The position numbers and the translations under genes were made by a program. Of a DNA stretch of 22,368 bases, positions 15,662-22,368 are shown piece by piece. Numbering within the stretch: position 1 is the stretch's first letter; every line of letters starts with the position of its first letter. The stretch is from Syntrophaceae bacterium UBA4810 (GTDB lineage Bacteria > Desulfobacterota > Syntrophia > Syntrophales > Smithellaceae). The DNA lies in NCBI GenBank assembly GCA_002402545.1, contig DHGA01000060.1, positions 1 through 22,368 on the forward strand. Direction: 5' to 3'. The notes under the pieces were generated by a model. It was not told the DNA's origin and searched no databases. It saw only the letters and a program-made list of their open reading frames with translations.

Positions 15662-16912
15662 ATGATCAGCAAGATTGTGACCAAAATGGCGCGGAAAGAA
15701 TTTGCCCGCGCCCTGCGCTTTGAAGGCAAAACCGTGCCGGAACTCCCGGAATGCGCCGATAACAAGCCGCGCCTGCTTTATCTGCACATCCCTTTTTGCG
15801 AAGAGCTTTGCCCTTACTGTTCCTTTCACCGTGTGCGTTTTTCCGCGCCACTGGCAAAAAAATATTTTACGGCGCTGAGGTGCGAAATTAGTCTATACCG
15901 CGATAAAGGATACAAATTCAGCGGCATTTATGTGGGCGGAGGCACGCCGACCGTGCTGATTCAGGAGCTTGCCGAGACGCTGGATCTGGCCAGAAAAAGT
16001 TTTACGATCAGGGAAATATCCGTCGAAACAAACCCAAATCATTTAACCGCGAAAAATATTGAAATCCTGCAGCGCTGCCATGTTAACAGGCTCTCCGTGG
16101 GTGTGCAGACTTTTAATGATGAGCTTCTCAAAAAAATGGGGCGTCTGGAAAAATACGGCTCCGGCGCGGTCATTGCCGAAAAGCTGAGAGAGACGCAGGG
16201 CGCGTTTGGAACGCTCAACGCCGATATGATTTTCAATCTTCCCGCGCAGAGTAGCGAGGAGCTAAACGCCGATCTGGATGTGTTACTTGATTTGAAAGCA
16301 GATCAGGTAACTTTTTATCCGCTGATGGTTTCACACCTGACGCGGGAGCTTATGGATCAGACAATGGGCGCGGTCGATTTTAAAAATGAATACAGTTTAT
16401 ACAAATTGATCGCGCGGCGCCTGGAAAAAGACTACAATTATTCATCCGCCTGGTGTTTTTCGCGCAAGGAATCACCTATTGATGAATATGTTGTTGATTA
16501 TGATGAATACGCGGGGCTGGGCAGCGGCGCCATCGGCTACCTAAACGGCGTTTGTTATGCCAATACCTTCGATATCCCCAAATACATCAAGCTGCTGGAG
16601 AAGGGAAACCTGCCTTTGATGGCCGCGCGCCAGTTTGAGTTGGCGGACCGGATGCGTTATGATTTCATGATGAAATTTTTCAGCACAAAACTGAATCTTC
16701 TGGAGCTGGAAGATAAATATGAGGGGAAGTTTGCCAAAACCTTATGGAAAGAAATTGGCGCGTTTCAAGTGGCCCGGGCCTTCCGTTATTTTCCTCCTTA
16801 TTTACAGCTGACGCCGTGGGGACGTTATCTGTGGGTGATTATGATGAGAGAGTTTTTTATCGCGGTGAATAATTTCCGCGATTACTGCCGTAAGGAAGCG
16901 GGCATTGAATAA
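15662..16912 (+). CDS. HemW/HemN-like radical-SAM protein
   Basis: Member of the coproporphyrinogen-oxidase-like radical-SAM group, 416 residues. YLHIPFC leads into the cluster motif Cys46-x3-Cys50-x2-Cys53, followed by Ser-Phe instead of the Asp-Phe usual in HemW. GGGTPT and VETNPNHLT give SAM-binding strands, VNRLSVGVQTFNDELLKKMGR (21 residues in the protein; core is RLSVGVQTF) is a typical HemN/HemW block, and a C-terminal HemN-type domain follows. There is a ~35-residue extension before the first conserved strand. Function could be heme trafficking (HemW-like), a methyltransferase or unknown; the family cannot be resolved by eye. ATG 15662 lacks a ribosome site, and ATG 15686 is an alternative. 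selA follows after 24 nt, probably in the same transcript. Confidence 0.8.
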   Translation: MISKIVTKMARKEFARALRFEGKTVPELPECADNKPRLLYLHIPFCEELCPYCSFHRVRFSAPLAKKYFTALRCEISLYRDKGYKFSGIYVGGGTPTVLIQELAETLDLARKSFTIREISVETNPNHLTAKNIEILQRCHVNRLSVGVQTFNDELLKKMGRLEKYGSGAVIAEKLRETQGAFGTLNADMIFNLPAQSSEELNADLDVLLDLKADQVTFYPLMVSHLTRELMDQTMGAVDFKNEYSLYKLIARRLEKDYNYSSAWCFSRKESPIDEYVVDYDEYAGLGSGAIGYLNGVCYANTFDIPKYIKLLEKGNLPLMAARQFELADRMRYDFMMKFFSTKLNLLELEDKYEGKFAKTLWKEIGAFQVARAFRYFPPYLQLTPWGRYLWVIMMREFFIAVNNFRDYCRKEAGIE

Positions 16913-16936
16913 CTGCTGATAAAAAAGAGGATTTGC

Positions 16937-18352
16937 ATGGATAAAAAAACACAGGAAATGCTTAAAAAACTGCCGAAAATCGACGAATTACTTTTGCTTC
17001 TGGAAGGGCAGGAGATTTACGCGCTGGCGCCGCGCGCGCTGGTCAAAGATATCTGCCGTAAAGCCGTGCAGGAGTTAAGAGAAAAAATAACCGGCCGCAG
17101 GAAAGACGCGCGTGAAGCAATATCCCTGGAAACCAAAGATGTCGCCGGGAAAATTTACCAGAAGATAAAAAGTTTGCACGCCTATAATTTGCGCCGGGTG
17201 GTCAACGCCACGGGCGTCATTTTGCATACCAATTTAGGCCGCGCGCCATTGTGTCCGGAAGCCCTGCAAAGACTCGTGGAAGTAGGCCGGGGCTATTCCA
17301 ATCTGGAGTTTGATTTAACAAAGGGCGAGCGCGGGCTACGCTATGATCATGTCTGTGGTCTTTTGTGCGCGCTGACCGGCGCTGAAGACGCCTTAATTGT
17401 AAACAACAACGCCGCGGCTGTGCTGCTGGCCATCAATACTTTAGCCGAAGGGAAAGAAGCGATAGTTTCGCGCGGTGAACTTATTGAAATCGGCGGCGAA
17501 TTCCGCATACCGGAGGTAATGAGCAAAAGCGCCGCGCGTTTGCGCGAGGTGGGCACAACCAACCGCACGCGCTTGAGCGATTATGAAAAGGCGATAAACA
17601 AAGAAACCGGCCTGATTATGAAGGTGCATACCAGCAATTACCGCATTGTCGGTTTTACGGAAGAGGCGGAAATTGAAGCGCTGGTGGCGCTGGCCAAAAA
17701 GAAACGCGTTCCGGTAATGAATGATTTAGGCAGCGGCTGCCTGATTAATCTGGAAAATTACGGACTGGAACATGAGCCGACCGTGCGCGAAGTATTATCT
17801 GCAGGCGTTGATGTAGTAACTTTCAGCGGCGATAAACTTCTGGGCGGACCGCAGGCGGGCATTATTGTCGGCAAAAAAAATATTCTGGCAAAGATTAAAA
17901 AGAATCCCTTAAACCGGGCTTTGCGCATTGATAAGTTTACGCTCGCCGCCTTGGAAGCAACGCTTATGCATTATCTGAATCCGGACGAGGCTGTTAAAAA
18001 ATTGCGTTCGTTAAAAGCCTTGACCGAGCCTGTTGTTGACGTAAAAAAACGCGCGCGCAAACTACTCAATAAATTGCAGAAAGAAAAATTTGAATCTCTG
18101 ACATTGCGTCTGTGCGATGGATTTTCCACCACCGGCGGCGGCTCTCTGCCAATGCAGAAAATTCCCACGGTTTTAATCGGCATCAAAAGTAACAAAATGT
18201 CCGCCGGGCGGATGGAAGAAAAACTGCGCGCGCGCGCAGTGCCGGTAATCGTCCGCGTGGATAAAGATGAAGTTCTGATCGACCCACGCACGGTATCTGA
18301 CGATGAATTCGTCTTTGTCATTGAAGACTTGAAACAGTTAATGCCTAATTAA
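16937..18352 (+). CDS. selA: L-seryl-tRNA(Sec) selenium transferase
   Basis: PLP enzyme that converts seryl-tRNA(Sec) to selenocysteinyl-tRNA(Sec) using selenophosphate. 471 residues, the normal length. The N-terminal tRNA-binding region (1-70) is followed by VNATGVILHTNLGRAPL, VNNNAAAVLL, the GELIEIGGEFRIPEVM segment and the PLP lysine Lys300 in FSGDKLLGGPQAG. ATG 16937 has AGAGGA at a good distance. Its presence implies the organism makes selenoproteins. selB, often the next gene, and selC are not in the window; the downstream side is occupied by repeats and accessory-looking genes. Confidence 0.95.
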   Translation: MDKKTQEMLKKLPKIDELLLLLEGQEIYALAPRALVKDICRKAVQELREKITGRRKDAREAISLETKDVAGKIYQKIKSLHAYNLRRVVNATGVILHTNLGRAPLCPEALQRLVEVGRGYSNLEFDLTKGERGLRYDHVCGLLCALTGAEDALIVNNNAAAVLLAINTLAEGKEAIVSRGELIEIGGEFRIPEVMSKSAARLREVGTTNRTRLSDYEKAINKETGLIMKVHTSNYRIVGFTEEAEIEALVALAKKKRVPVMNDLGSGCLINLENYGLEHEPTVREVLSAGVDVVTFSGDKLLGGPQAGIIVGKKNILAKIKKNPLNRALRIDKFTLAALEATLMHYLNPDEAVKKLRSLKALTEPVVDVKKRARKLLNKLQKEKFESLTLRLCDGFSTTGGGSLPMQKIPTVLIGIKSNKMSAGRMEEKLRARAVPVIVRVDKDEVLIDPRTVSDDEFVFVIEDLKQLMPN

Positions 18353-18358
18353 GAAACC

Positions 18359-18379
18359 GGCGCGTTCGGCGAACGCGCC
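18359..18379 (+). terminator. Hairpin behind selA, possible terminator
   Basis: GGCGCGTTC (18359-18367) and GAACGCGCC (18371-18379) form a perfect 9-bp stem with a 3-nt loop, 6 nt after the selA stop. No run of T follows (CTACAATATAA), so it is a weak intrinsic terminator. It may instead be the first unit of the repeat cluster that continues to 18556. Confidence 0.4.
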
Positions 18380-18556
18380 CTACAATATAACGTAGAGATT
18401 GTTCCCCGAACAGTCCGAATCGTGGATTACCCGGTCACCCTGCATACGCCGGGCAAAGAGTCGGGTAATGACAGAAATGGTGTCATTCTCGCTTGTGACC
18501 TTCAGGTTATGCGAGCATGGGCGAGACGATGAGCCTGTCCCGTACTTGATACGGGA
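18359..18556. repeat. Cluster of inverted repeats, REP/dRS3-like mosaic
   Basis: About 200 bp of non-coding DNA holding six inverted repeats in a row: 18359-18379 (9-bp stem); 18397-18404 with 18408-18415 (8 bp, one G-T pair); ATTACCCG 18426-18433 with 18462-18469; AATGACA 18467-18473 with 18481-18487; TCTCGC 18487-18492 with 18521-18526; and TCCCGTA 18538-18544 with 18550-18556. The unit ending GGAATCCAGAAAA, and the GTCATTCTCGC string, resemble dispersed intergenic repeats of the GTCATTCCCGC...GGGAATCCAG type known from many genomes. Together with the next gene's leader it fills the 272 bp between selA and 18625; no coding frame of note is present. Confidence 0.6.
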
Positions 18557-18575
18557 GGAATCCAGAAAATAAATT
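18546..18575 (+). promoter_or_regulatory. Possible promoter for the lipoprotein-like gene
   Basis: TTGATA (18546-18551) and TAAATT (18570-18575), spacer 18 bp, lie 50 nt before the gene start. The -35 box sits in the loop and right arm of the last inverted repeat, so repeat DNA may supply part of the promoter. Weak match. Confidence 0.3.
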
Positions 18576-18624
18576 TTCAATGCATCATGCGTTTTATCTG
18601 TAAAATATATTTCAGGAGGGCAGC

Positions 18625-19755
18625 ATGAAAACATCAAAGCGTGTAAAAATAAGCAATCTGCTTTTTCAATTCTTGGGAATATTCATTTTTTTGAATTTAT
18701 TGACATCCACAGGAGGCTGCATGTCAATAAACAGCAAGGATAAAGACAGCATCAGCAATTTGAGTTTCAACCACGACGGGAAGAAAGTCGTGTTCGACCG
18801 CTGCCGGGAAGGAAGCTGCCAGATCCAGGTCTATGATCTGGAGACGGGAGAACTCGCCGCTTATCAATCCCCCCAAGGCGAACGCTGGACGATGGGGAAA
18901 TACTCTTATGACGGCAAACAGATCACTTTTTCTGTGATACCCCAAAAACCCCAAGGCGGCCTTGATCTGGGCAATATGCAGATCGCCGTTATGGACGCGG
19001 ACGGAAAGAACTACAGGAAAGTCACCACCGGTCCGGGGGCAAAGCTGTATCCCACTTTTTCGCATAACGGAAAGAAGATACTTTATGCCTGCGCGGCATA
19101 TATTCGGGAAAGAGGTATGACTCCGGCCGCGCAGTATGACGCCTGGGAAGGCGATCTGGAAACGGGCAAACAGACACAACTTACCTTTTTCGAGTATTTT
19201 TACATGAGCAATCTGAACTATTTCCCGGATGATGAGCGGTTTATTTACTATGGGGAGAATCCGGGCGTCATTGAGGGCGCAAATGTATACCAGTCGGCTT
19301 TCAACAATAAGATGGTTGAACTAGCGCGACAGGGCAAGGGGATTCATGGCGTTGTCGTGATGAAAGGGAAGGAATTGATTTCCAATCCTTATCAATTTCC
19401 TCCGAAGAACATTCCGAAGAGGCCCCTGTTGAACCAAGACGGCTCCGTCTTAATTTATGAAAAATCCCTTTCAGCAGGAAAATTCTTTCTCTATTCTCCA
19501 GATGGGAATCACCGAGTTGTAGGCAGTGGTGGTTCTGTTGCTGCAGCAGCTATATCGCCGGATGGGGAGGTACTGGCGATGATAACTGTTAATTTATCTA
19601 TAAATGTCTTCACGGTACAAGATGGCAAACTACAAAAAAAATTATATGTACCATATGCAAAAAAGGCGATTGTAAATTGGGAAGAGGCCTATAGACGCCA
19701 TGAATATTTGTACAAAATGATACCAGAAAAACCTTCACATATTTTAAACAACTAA
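18625..19755 (+). CDS. Beta-propeller (TolB/PD40-like) protein, probable lipoprotein
   Basis: 376 residues. The N-terminus is basic, then strongly hydrophobic (residues 13-27), then Ser-Thr-Gly-Gly-Cys at 28-32. It resembles a lipoprotein signal, but the residue at -3 is Thr rather than Leu/Val/Ile, so lipidation is not certain. The rest shows repeated TolB/PD40-type blades: LSFNHDGKKVVFDR, YSYDGKQITFSV, PTFSHNGKKILYA, YFPDDERFIYYG, ISPDGEVLAMI. A perfect ribosome site AGGAGGG (18613-18619) precedes ATG 18625. A second perfect site, AGGAGG (18711-18716), precedes an in-frame ATG at 18721, right after the candidate lipobox. Role unknown; such propellers often act as periplasmic or surface binding scaffolds. 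The second half of the gene is noticeably more AT-rich than the neighbours, which with the adjoining repeats suggests acquired DNA. Confidence 0.8.
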   Translation: MKTSKRVKISNLLFQFLGIFIFLNLLTSTGGCMSINSKDKDSISNLSFNHDGKKVVFDRCREGSCQIQVYDLETGELAAYQSPQGERWTMGKYSYDGKQITFSVIPQKPQGGLDLGNMQIAVMDADGKNYRKVTTGPGAKLYPTFSHNGKKILYACAAYIRERGMTPAAQYDAWEGDLETGKQTQLTFFEYFYMSNLNYFPDDERFIYYGENPGVIEGANVYQSAFNNKMVELARQGKGIHGVVVMKGKELISNPYQFPPKNIPKRPLLNQDGSVLIYEKSLSAGKFFLYSPDGNHRVVGSGGSVAAAAISPDGEVLAMITVNLSINVFTVQDGKLQKKLYVPYAKKAIVNWEEAYRRHEYLYKMIPEKPSHILNN

Positions 19756-19845
19756 TTTGAGAAAGGTTTCTTAAAAAGTTTATCAAGACAAAATAAAATA
19801 CGATTAAATGTAAAAAATAAAAAAACCATAAGGGAGATATTAATT

Positions 19846-20106
19846 ATGTCAACGGTAAAGTGGACAGACCCCAATAATCCCGAAAATGAATACGACATCG
19901 GCACAGAAGGCTGGGAATTCAATGATAGCGGCAGGCCTTATAATATATTGGATTACACGCGTGATTATACATTGGCTGCTATCCACAAATTTTTTCCCGG
20001 GCTAGGTTTTATCCCTTCCGTGATTGCCGGAGTCATAGCAGGCGACGACGCCTGGTGTCCCACCTACGGTTTATGGGCCGGCCCCGGCTGGGCAGGCAAA
20101 AACTGA
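19846..20106 (+). CDS. Unknown 86-residue protein with Gly/Trp-rich C-terminus
   Basis: No family firmly recognised. AAGGGAG (19829-19835) lies 10 nt before ATG 19846. The first 45 residues are polar and Asp/Asn/Tyr-rich. Residues 49-66 are hydrophobic with Gly and Pro (possible short membrane-active helix), and the end reads Tyr-Gly-Leu-Trp-Ala-Gly-Pro-Gly-Trp-Ala-Gly-Lys-Asn (74-86). That ending recalls the calcium-loop start of phospholipase A2-like domains (Tyr-Gly-x-x-x-Gly-Pro-Gly-Trp), but the protein stops before any His-Asp catalytic motif, and none follows in other frames before rluD. It may be a truncated gene or a small protein in its own right. There is no signal peptide. The TGA stop overlaps the rluD ribosome site. 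The 90-bp spacer before it (19756-19845) is extremely AT-rich with no other feature seen. Confidence 0.65.
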   Translation: MSTVKWTDPNNPENEYDIGTEGWEFNDSGRPYNILDYTRDYTLAAIHKFFPGLGFIPSVIAGVIAGDDAWCPTYGLWAGPGWAGKN

Positions 20107-20115
20107 GGAAATAAT

Positions 20116-21138
20116 TTGATAGAACAAGCAGAAAAAATAACTTTTACGATAGGCAAAAGCCAGACAGGCCAGCGCCTCGATGTTTTTATGGCGCAAAAAG
20201 ACACAGGTTTGTCGCGGTCGCAGGTAAAACATGTTGTGGAAGAAGGCGATGTTCTGGTCAACGGCCTCGTGCCCAAAGTCAGCCAAAAATTAAAAGAAGG
20301 AGATATTGTTGAGCTTACGCTAAACCCGGCTAAAGACTCTATTGCTGTGGCGCAGGATATCCCGCTGGATATTGTTTATGAAGATGAAGCGATCATAGTC
20401 GTTAATAAACCTGCGGGTATGGTGGTGCACCCGGCGCTGGGTAATCCCGATAACACTTTGGTTAACGCGCTTCTTTTTCATTGTAAAAATCTTTCCGGCA
20501 TCGGTGGCGTCATTCGTCCCGGCATTGTGCATAGGCTCGATAAAGGAACGTCAGGATTAATTGTGGCGGCAAAAACCGATGAAGCCCACCGTAATCTATC
20601 CACGCAGTTTGAAAAGCATGAAGTGCACAAAACTTATCAGGTGCTGGTCTGGGGGGATGTCAAAGGTAATACCGGAGAAATATTTTTGCCGGTAGGCCGC
20701 CATACAACCGACCGCAAAAAAATGTCCACGAAAAGCAAATGCGGCAAGGAAGCGCTCACGTTATGGAAAGCGCGTGAAAGATATGGCATAGCTACATTAC
20801 TTGATGTAGAAATAAAGACAGGCCGGACACATCAAATCCGCGTGCATCTTTCTTCGCGCGGTTATGGCGTAATCGGCGACAGTGTTTACGGTGGATCAGG
20901 AAAAATGCGCGATATTAAAAATGCCGAGTTGAAAAACGCGCTGAAAAAGTTAAACCGGCAGGCGCTGCACGCCGCCAAACTTTCTTTTCTGCATCCCGTG
21001 ACCGGTGAGAGTGCCATATTTGCCGCTGAAGTGCCTGATGATCTGAAAGAGCTTTGTCAGGCGCTGCGCAAATATGCCGGTGTTAATCCGGCAGAGGGTG
21101 TCCGAAAAAACTGGAAAGATGCCTTAAGGGAGCTTTGA
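20116..21138 (+). CDS. rluD: 23S rRNA pseudouridine synthase, RluD family
   Basis: Isomerises uridines in 23S rRNA (helix 69 in RluD proper). 340 residues, with an N-terminal S4 RNA-binding domain (residues ~15-75, GQRLDVFMAQ through VLVNG) and the RluA-type catalytic domain. The catalytic aspartate is Asp142 in HRLDKGTSGL; the NKPAGMVVHP and GRTHQIRVHL motifs are present. The start is TTG 20116 with GAGGAA (20105-20110) overlapping the stop of the previous gene; no closer ATG preserves the S4 domain. A short insertion with extra basic residues precedes the ALHAAKLSF block, as in many RluD proteins. The stop overlaps the pgeF start (TGATG). Confidence 0.94.
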   Translation: MIEQAEKITFTIGKSQTGQRLDVFMAQKDTGLSRSQVKHVVEEGDVLVNGLVPKVSQKLKEGDIVELTLNPAKDSIAVAQDIPLDIVYEDEAIIVVNKPAGMVVHPALGNPDNTLVNALLFHCKNLSGIGGVIRPGIVHRLDKGTSGLIVAAKTDEAHRNLSTQFEKHEVHKTYQVLVWGDVKGNTGEIFLPVGRHTTDRKKMSTKSKCGKEALTLWKARERYGIATLLDVEIKTGRTHQIRVHLSSRGYGVIGDSVYGGSGKMRDIKNAELKNALKKLNRQALHAAKLSFLHPVTGESAIFAAEVPDDLKELCQALRKYAGVNPAEGVRKNWKDALREL

Positions 21139-21989
21139 TGTTTTCCTTTTTTAAAGCAGGGCAGATAGAATATCTGCAATCATCACTTCTGGCTGATTGC
21201 GATTTTTTGACGCACGCCTTTTGCACCCGGCGCGGCGGGGTTTCGCAGGATGATTATGAAAGCCTCAACATGAGCTTTAAGGAAGGAGACGAGGACAATC
21301 ACGTTTTGCAAAACTGGGGGCGCCTGGCCGCGGCTTTTAATATTCCCCTGGAGCAGTTTTTAGTCGTCAACCAAGTGCACAAAGATGATATATTTATCGT
21401 CAAACCATACGGGGGATATTTTTCCTCGCGTGCGGAACTGGATTATGATGCCATCATGACCGACCGCGTCGATCTGGCGATTTGCGTCAAAACTGCGGAT
21501 TGCGTGCCGGTATTTATCGTTGACCGGGTAAAAAAAGTAATTGCCGTGGTACATGCCGGCTGGCGAGGCAGCGCTTTGGGCATCAGTGCGAAGGCTGTCC
21601 GTATGCTTATGGAAAATTATGGTTCTGCTCCTCAAGATATTTTAGCGGCAATCGGCCCGTCTATCTGCCAGTGCTGTTACCAGGTGGACGCGTCTGTCGC
21701 GGACAATTTTTTACAGCAGAAAGATAATGAAGAATTTTTATTTGCGGCAAAAAAGGTGGGCAAGTGGATGCTGGCTTTGGCCTGCGCCAACCGCCGGCAA
21801 ATAATAAATTGCGGCATTCCGGAAGAAAACATCGATGTATCCGATTTATGCACCGTTTGTAATCAGGATACATTTTTTTCGCACCGCGGTTCGGGCGGCA
21901 TCACCGGCCGGCAAATTAATTTCATGATGATCAAGGGAGAGCCTTCTTATCACGCTCAAGCCGATGAAAATAATTGCTCGGTCCAATAG
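21138..21989 (+). CDS. pgeF: Polyphenol oxidase/laccase-domain protein, peptidoglycan editing factor
   Basis: Member of the YfiH/YlmD (COG1496) family. E. coli YfiH prevents wrong amino acids entering peptidoglycan stems; relatives act as purine nucleoside phosphorylase or adenosine deaminase. 283 residues. The metal-binding triad is visible as His81 (NQVHKDD), Cys122 (TADCVPV) and His139 (VHAGWRG), with IGPSICQCCYQV and a C-terminal SHRGSGGITGRQ also conserved. ATG 21138 overlaps the rluD stop and has AAGGGAG upstream; a TTG three bases earlier is unnecessary. The rluD-pgeF pairing is common in bacteria. Confidence 0.93.
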   Translation: MFSFFKAGQIEYLQSSLLADCDFLTHAFCTRRGGVSQDDYESLNMSFKEGDEDNHVLQNWGRLAAAFNIPLEQFLVVNQVHKDDIFIVKPYGGYFSSRAELDYDAIMTDRVDLAICVKTADCVPVFIVDRVKKVIAVVHAGWRGSALGISAKAVRMLMENYGSAPQDILAAIGPSICQCCYQVDASVADNFLQQKDNEEFLFAAKKVGKWMLALACANRRQIINCGIPEENIDVSDLCTVCNQDTFFSHRGSGGITGRQINFMMIKGEPSYHAQADENNCSVQ

Positions 21990-22011
21990 GCTTGATAAGA
22001 TAATTTCTACA

Positions 22012-22040
22012 TTGACATAAAGAGCTTTCAGTATTAATAA
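22012..22040 (+). promoter_or_regulatory. Possible promoter for hldD
   Basis: A consensus TTGACA at 22012-22017 is followed, 17 bp on, by TAATAA (22035-22040), a poor -10 box. The hldD start is 36 nt further. The perfect -35 box in the short 86-bp gap makes it likely, but the -10 is ambiguous. Confidence 0.4.
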
Positions 22041-22075
22041 ACTTACTAAATATCAGAAAACAGGGAGCAATTTTA

Positions 22076-22368
22076 ATGATTATTGTCACGGGTGGCGCGG
22101 GATTTATCGGCAGTGCTTTTGTCTGGAAGCTCAATCAGGAAGGGATCGAGGATATTGTCATTGTCGATCAGCTGGGCAGTGATGATAAATGGAAAAACCT
22201 GGTCAATTTGCGCTTTGCCGATTATATTCACAAAGACGAATTTATGAATCTGGTTCTGGCCGATGAGGTTCCTTTTGAAGCCAGCGCCGTCATTCATATG
22301 GGCGCCTGCTCGTCCACCACGGAGCGCGACGCCGATTATTTATGGGAAAATAATTATCTCTACAGCCG
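22076..22368 (+). CDS. hldD: ADP-L-glycero-D-manno-heptose 6-epimerase, N-terminal part
   Basis: Converts ADP-D-glycero- to ADP-L-glycero-D-manno-heptose for the inner core of LPS. Only the first 97 codons are in the window; the gene runs off the right edge. The N-terminus MIIVTGGAGFIGSAF is the NAD(P)-binding Rossmann motif of extended short-chain dehydrogenases. LVNLRFADYIHKDEF and the HMGACSSTTERD segment are close to HldD/RfaD and separate it from other sugar epimerases. The serine/threonine run SSTT belongs to the active-site region. CAGGGAG lies just before ATG 22076. It indicates a Gram-negative envelope. Confidence 0.93.
   Translation, partial: MIIVTGGAGFIGSAFVWKLNQEGIEDIVIVDQLGSDDKWKNLVNLRFADYIHKDEFMNLVLADEVPFEASAVIHMGACSSTTERDADYLWENNYLYS

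Noticed and set aside
18353..18624. A selC tRNA or other tRNA downstream of selA
   Set aside because: Inverted repeats are present but no acceptor/T-arm arrangement with a CCA-type end or a Sec anticodon arm could be built.
1..22368. CRISPR array, transposase, integrase, attachment sites or rRNA
   Set aside because: No regularly spaced repeats, no mobile-element protein motifs and no rRNA-like blocks were seen anywhere in the window.

Overview
The window reads as ordinary chromosome of a Gram-negative bacterium: it has a TonB-dependent outer-membrane receptor, an LPS heptose epimerase (hldD) and a probable lipoprotein. Anaerobic life is suggested by selA, two radical-SAM enzymes and a two-subunit (P1/P2) glycine decarboxylase. 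This mix, with the gcv-lipA-lpd cluster, would fit a Desulfobacterota/Deltaproteobacteria-type anaerobe (Syntrophales-like). That placement is inference; no rRNA or other decisive marker is present. Several genes use non-ATG starts (TTG for the biotin ECF ATPase, gcvT and rluD; GTG or possibly ATT for btuC).

Layout. 1-200: 3' end of an unidentified plus-strand gene with a Lys/Arg-rich tail. 216/243-4273: vitamin B12 uptake (btuC, btuD, a cobalamin riboswitch starting right behind the btuD stop, btuB), closed by a good intrinsic terminator at 4295-4328. 4424-7440: biotin ECF transporter (bioY, ATPase, EcfT) with an RNase D-like gene 10 nt behind. 7487-8017: a well-formed sigma70-type promoter and a 139-residue protein of unknown function built from two copies of a 42-residue module. 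It converges on, and overlaps by 23 bp, the next operon.

14855-7995 (minus): a tail-anchored double zinc-ribbon protein, gcvT, gcvH, gcvPA, gcvPB, lipA and lpd, tightly spaced or overlapping. This operon supplies all four glycine cleavage proteins plus lipoyl synthase, so the GcvH carrier, its cofactor synthesis and its reoxidation are made together; lipB/lplA is not in view. 15530-14976 (minus): peptide deformylase. 15662-18352 (plus): a HemW/HemN-like radical-SAM protein and selA.

18353-20106 looks like an accessory insert: a run of inverted repeats, a beta-propeller lipoprotein-like gene with an overlapping second start signal, an AT-rich spacer and an 86-residue orphan. Housekeeping genes resume with rluD, pgeF and the start of hldD, which runs off the window. 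No tRNA, rRNA, CRISPR array, transposase or integrase was seen, and no gene-free stretch exceeds 300 bases. The points most worth follow-up are the duplicated-module protein at 7598-8017, the riboswitch and its Shine-Dalgarno hairpin inside the btu operon, and the islet between selA and rluD.
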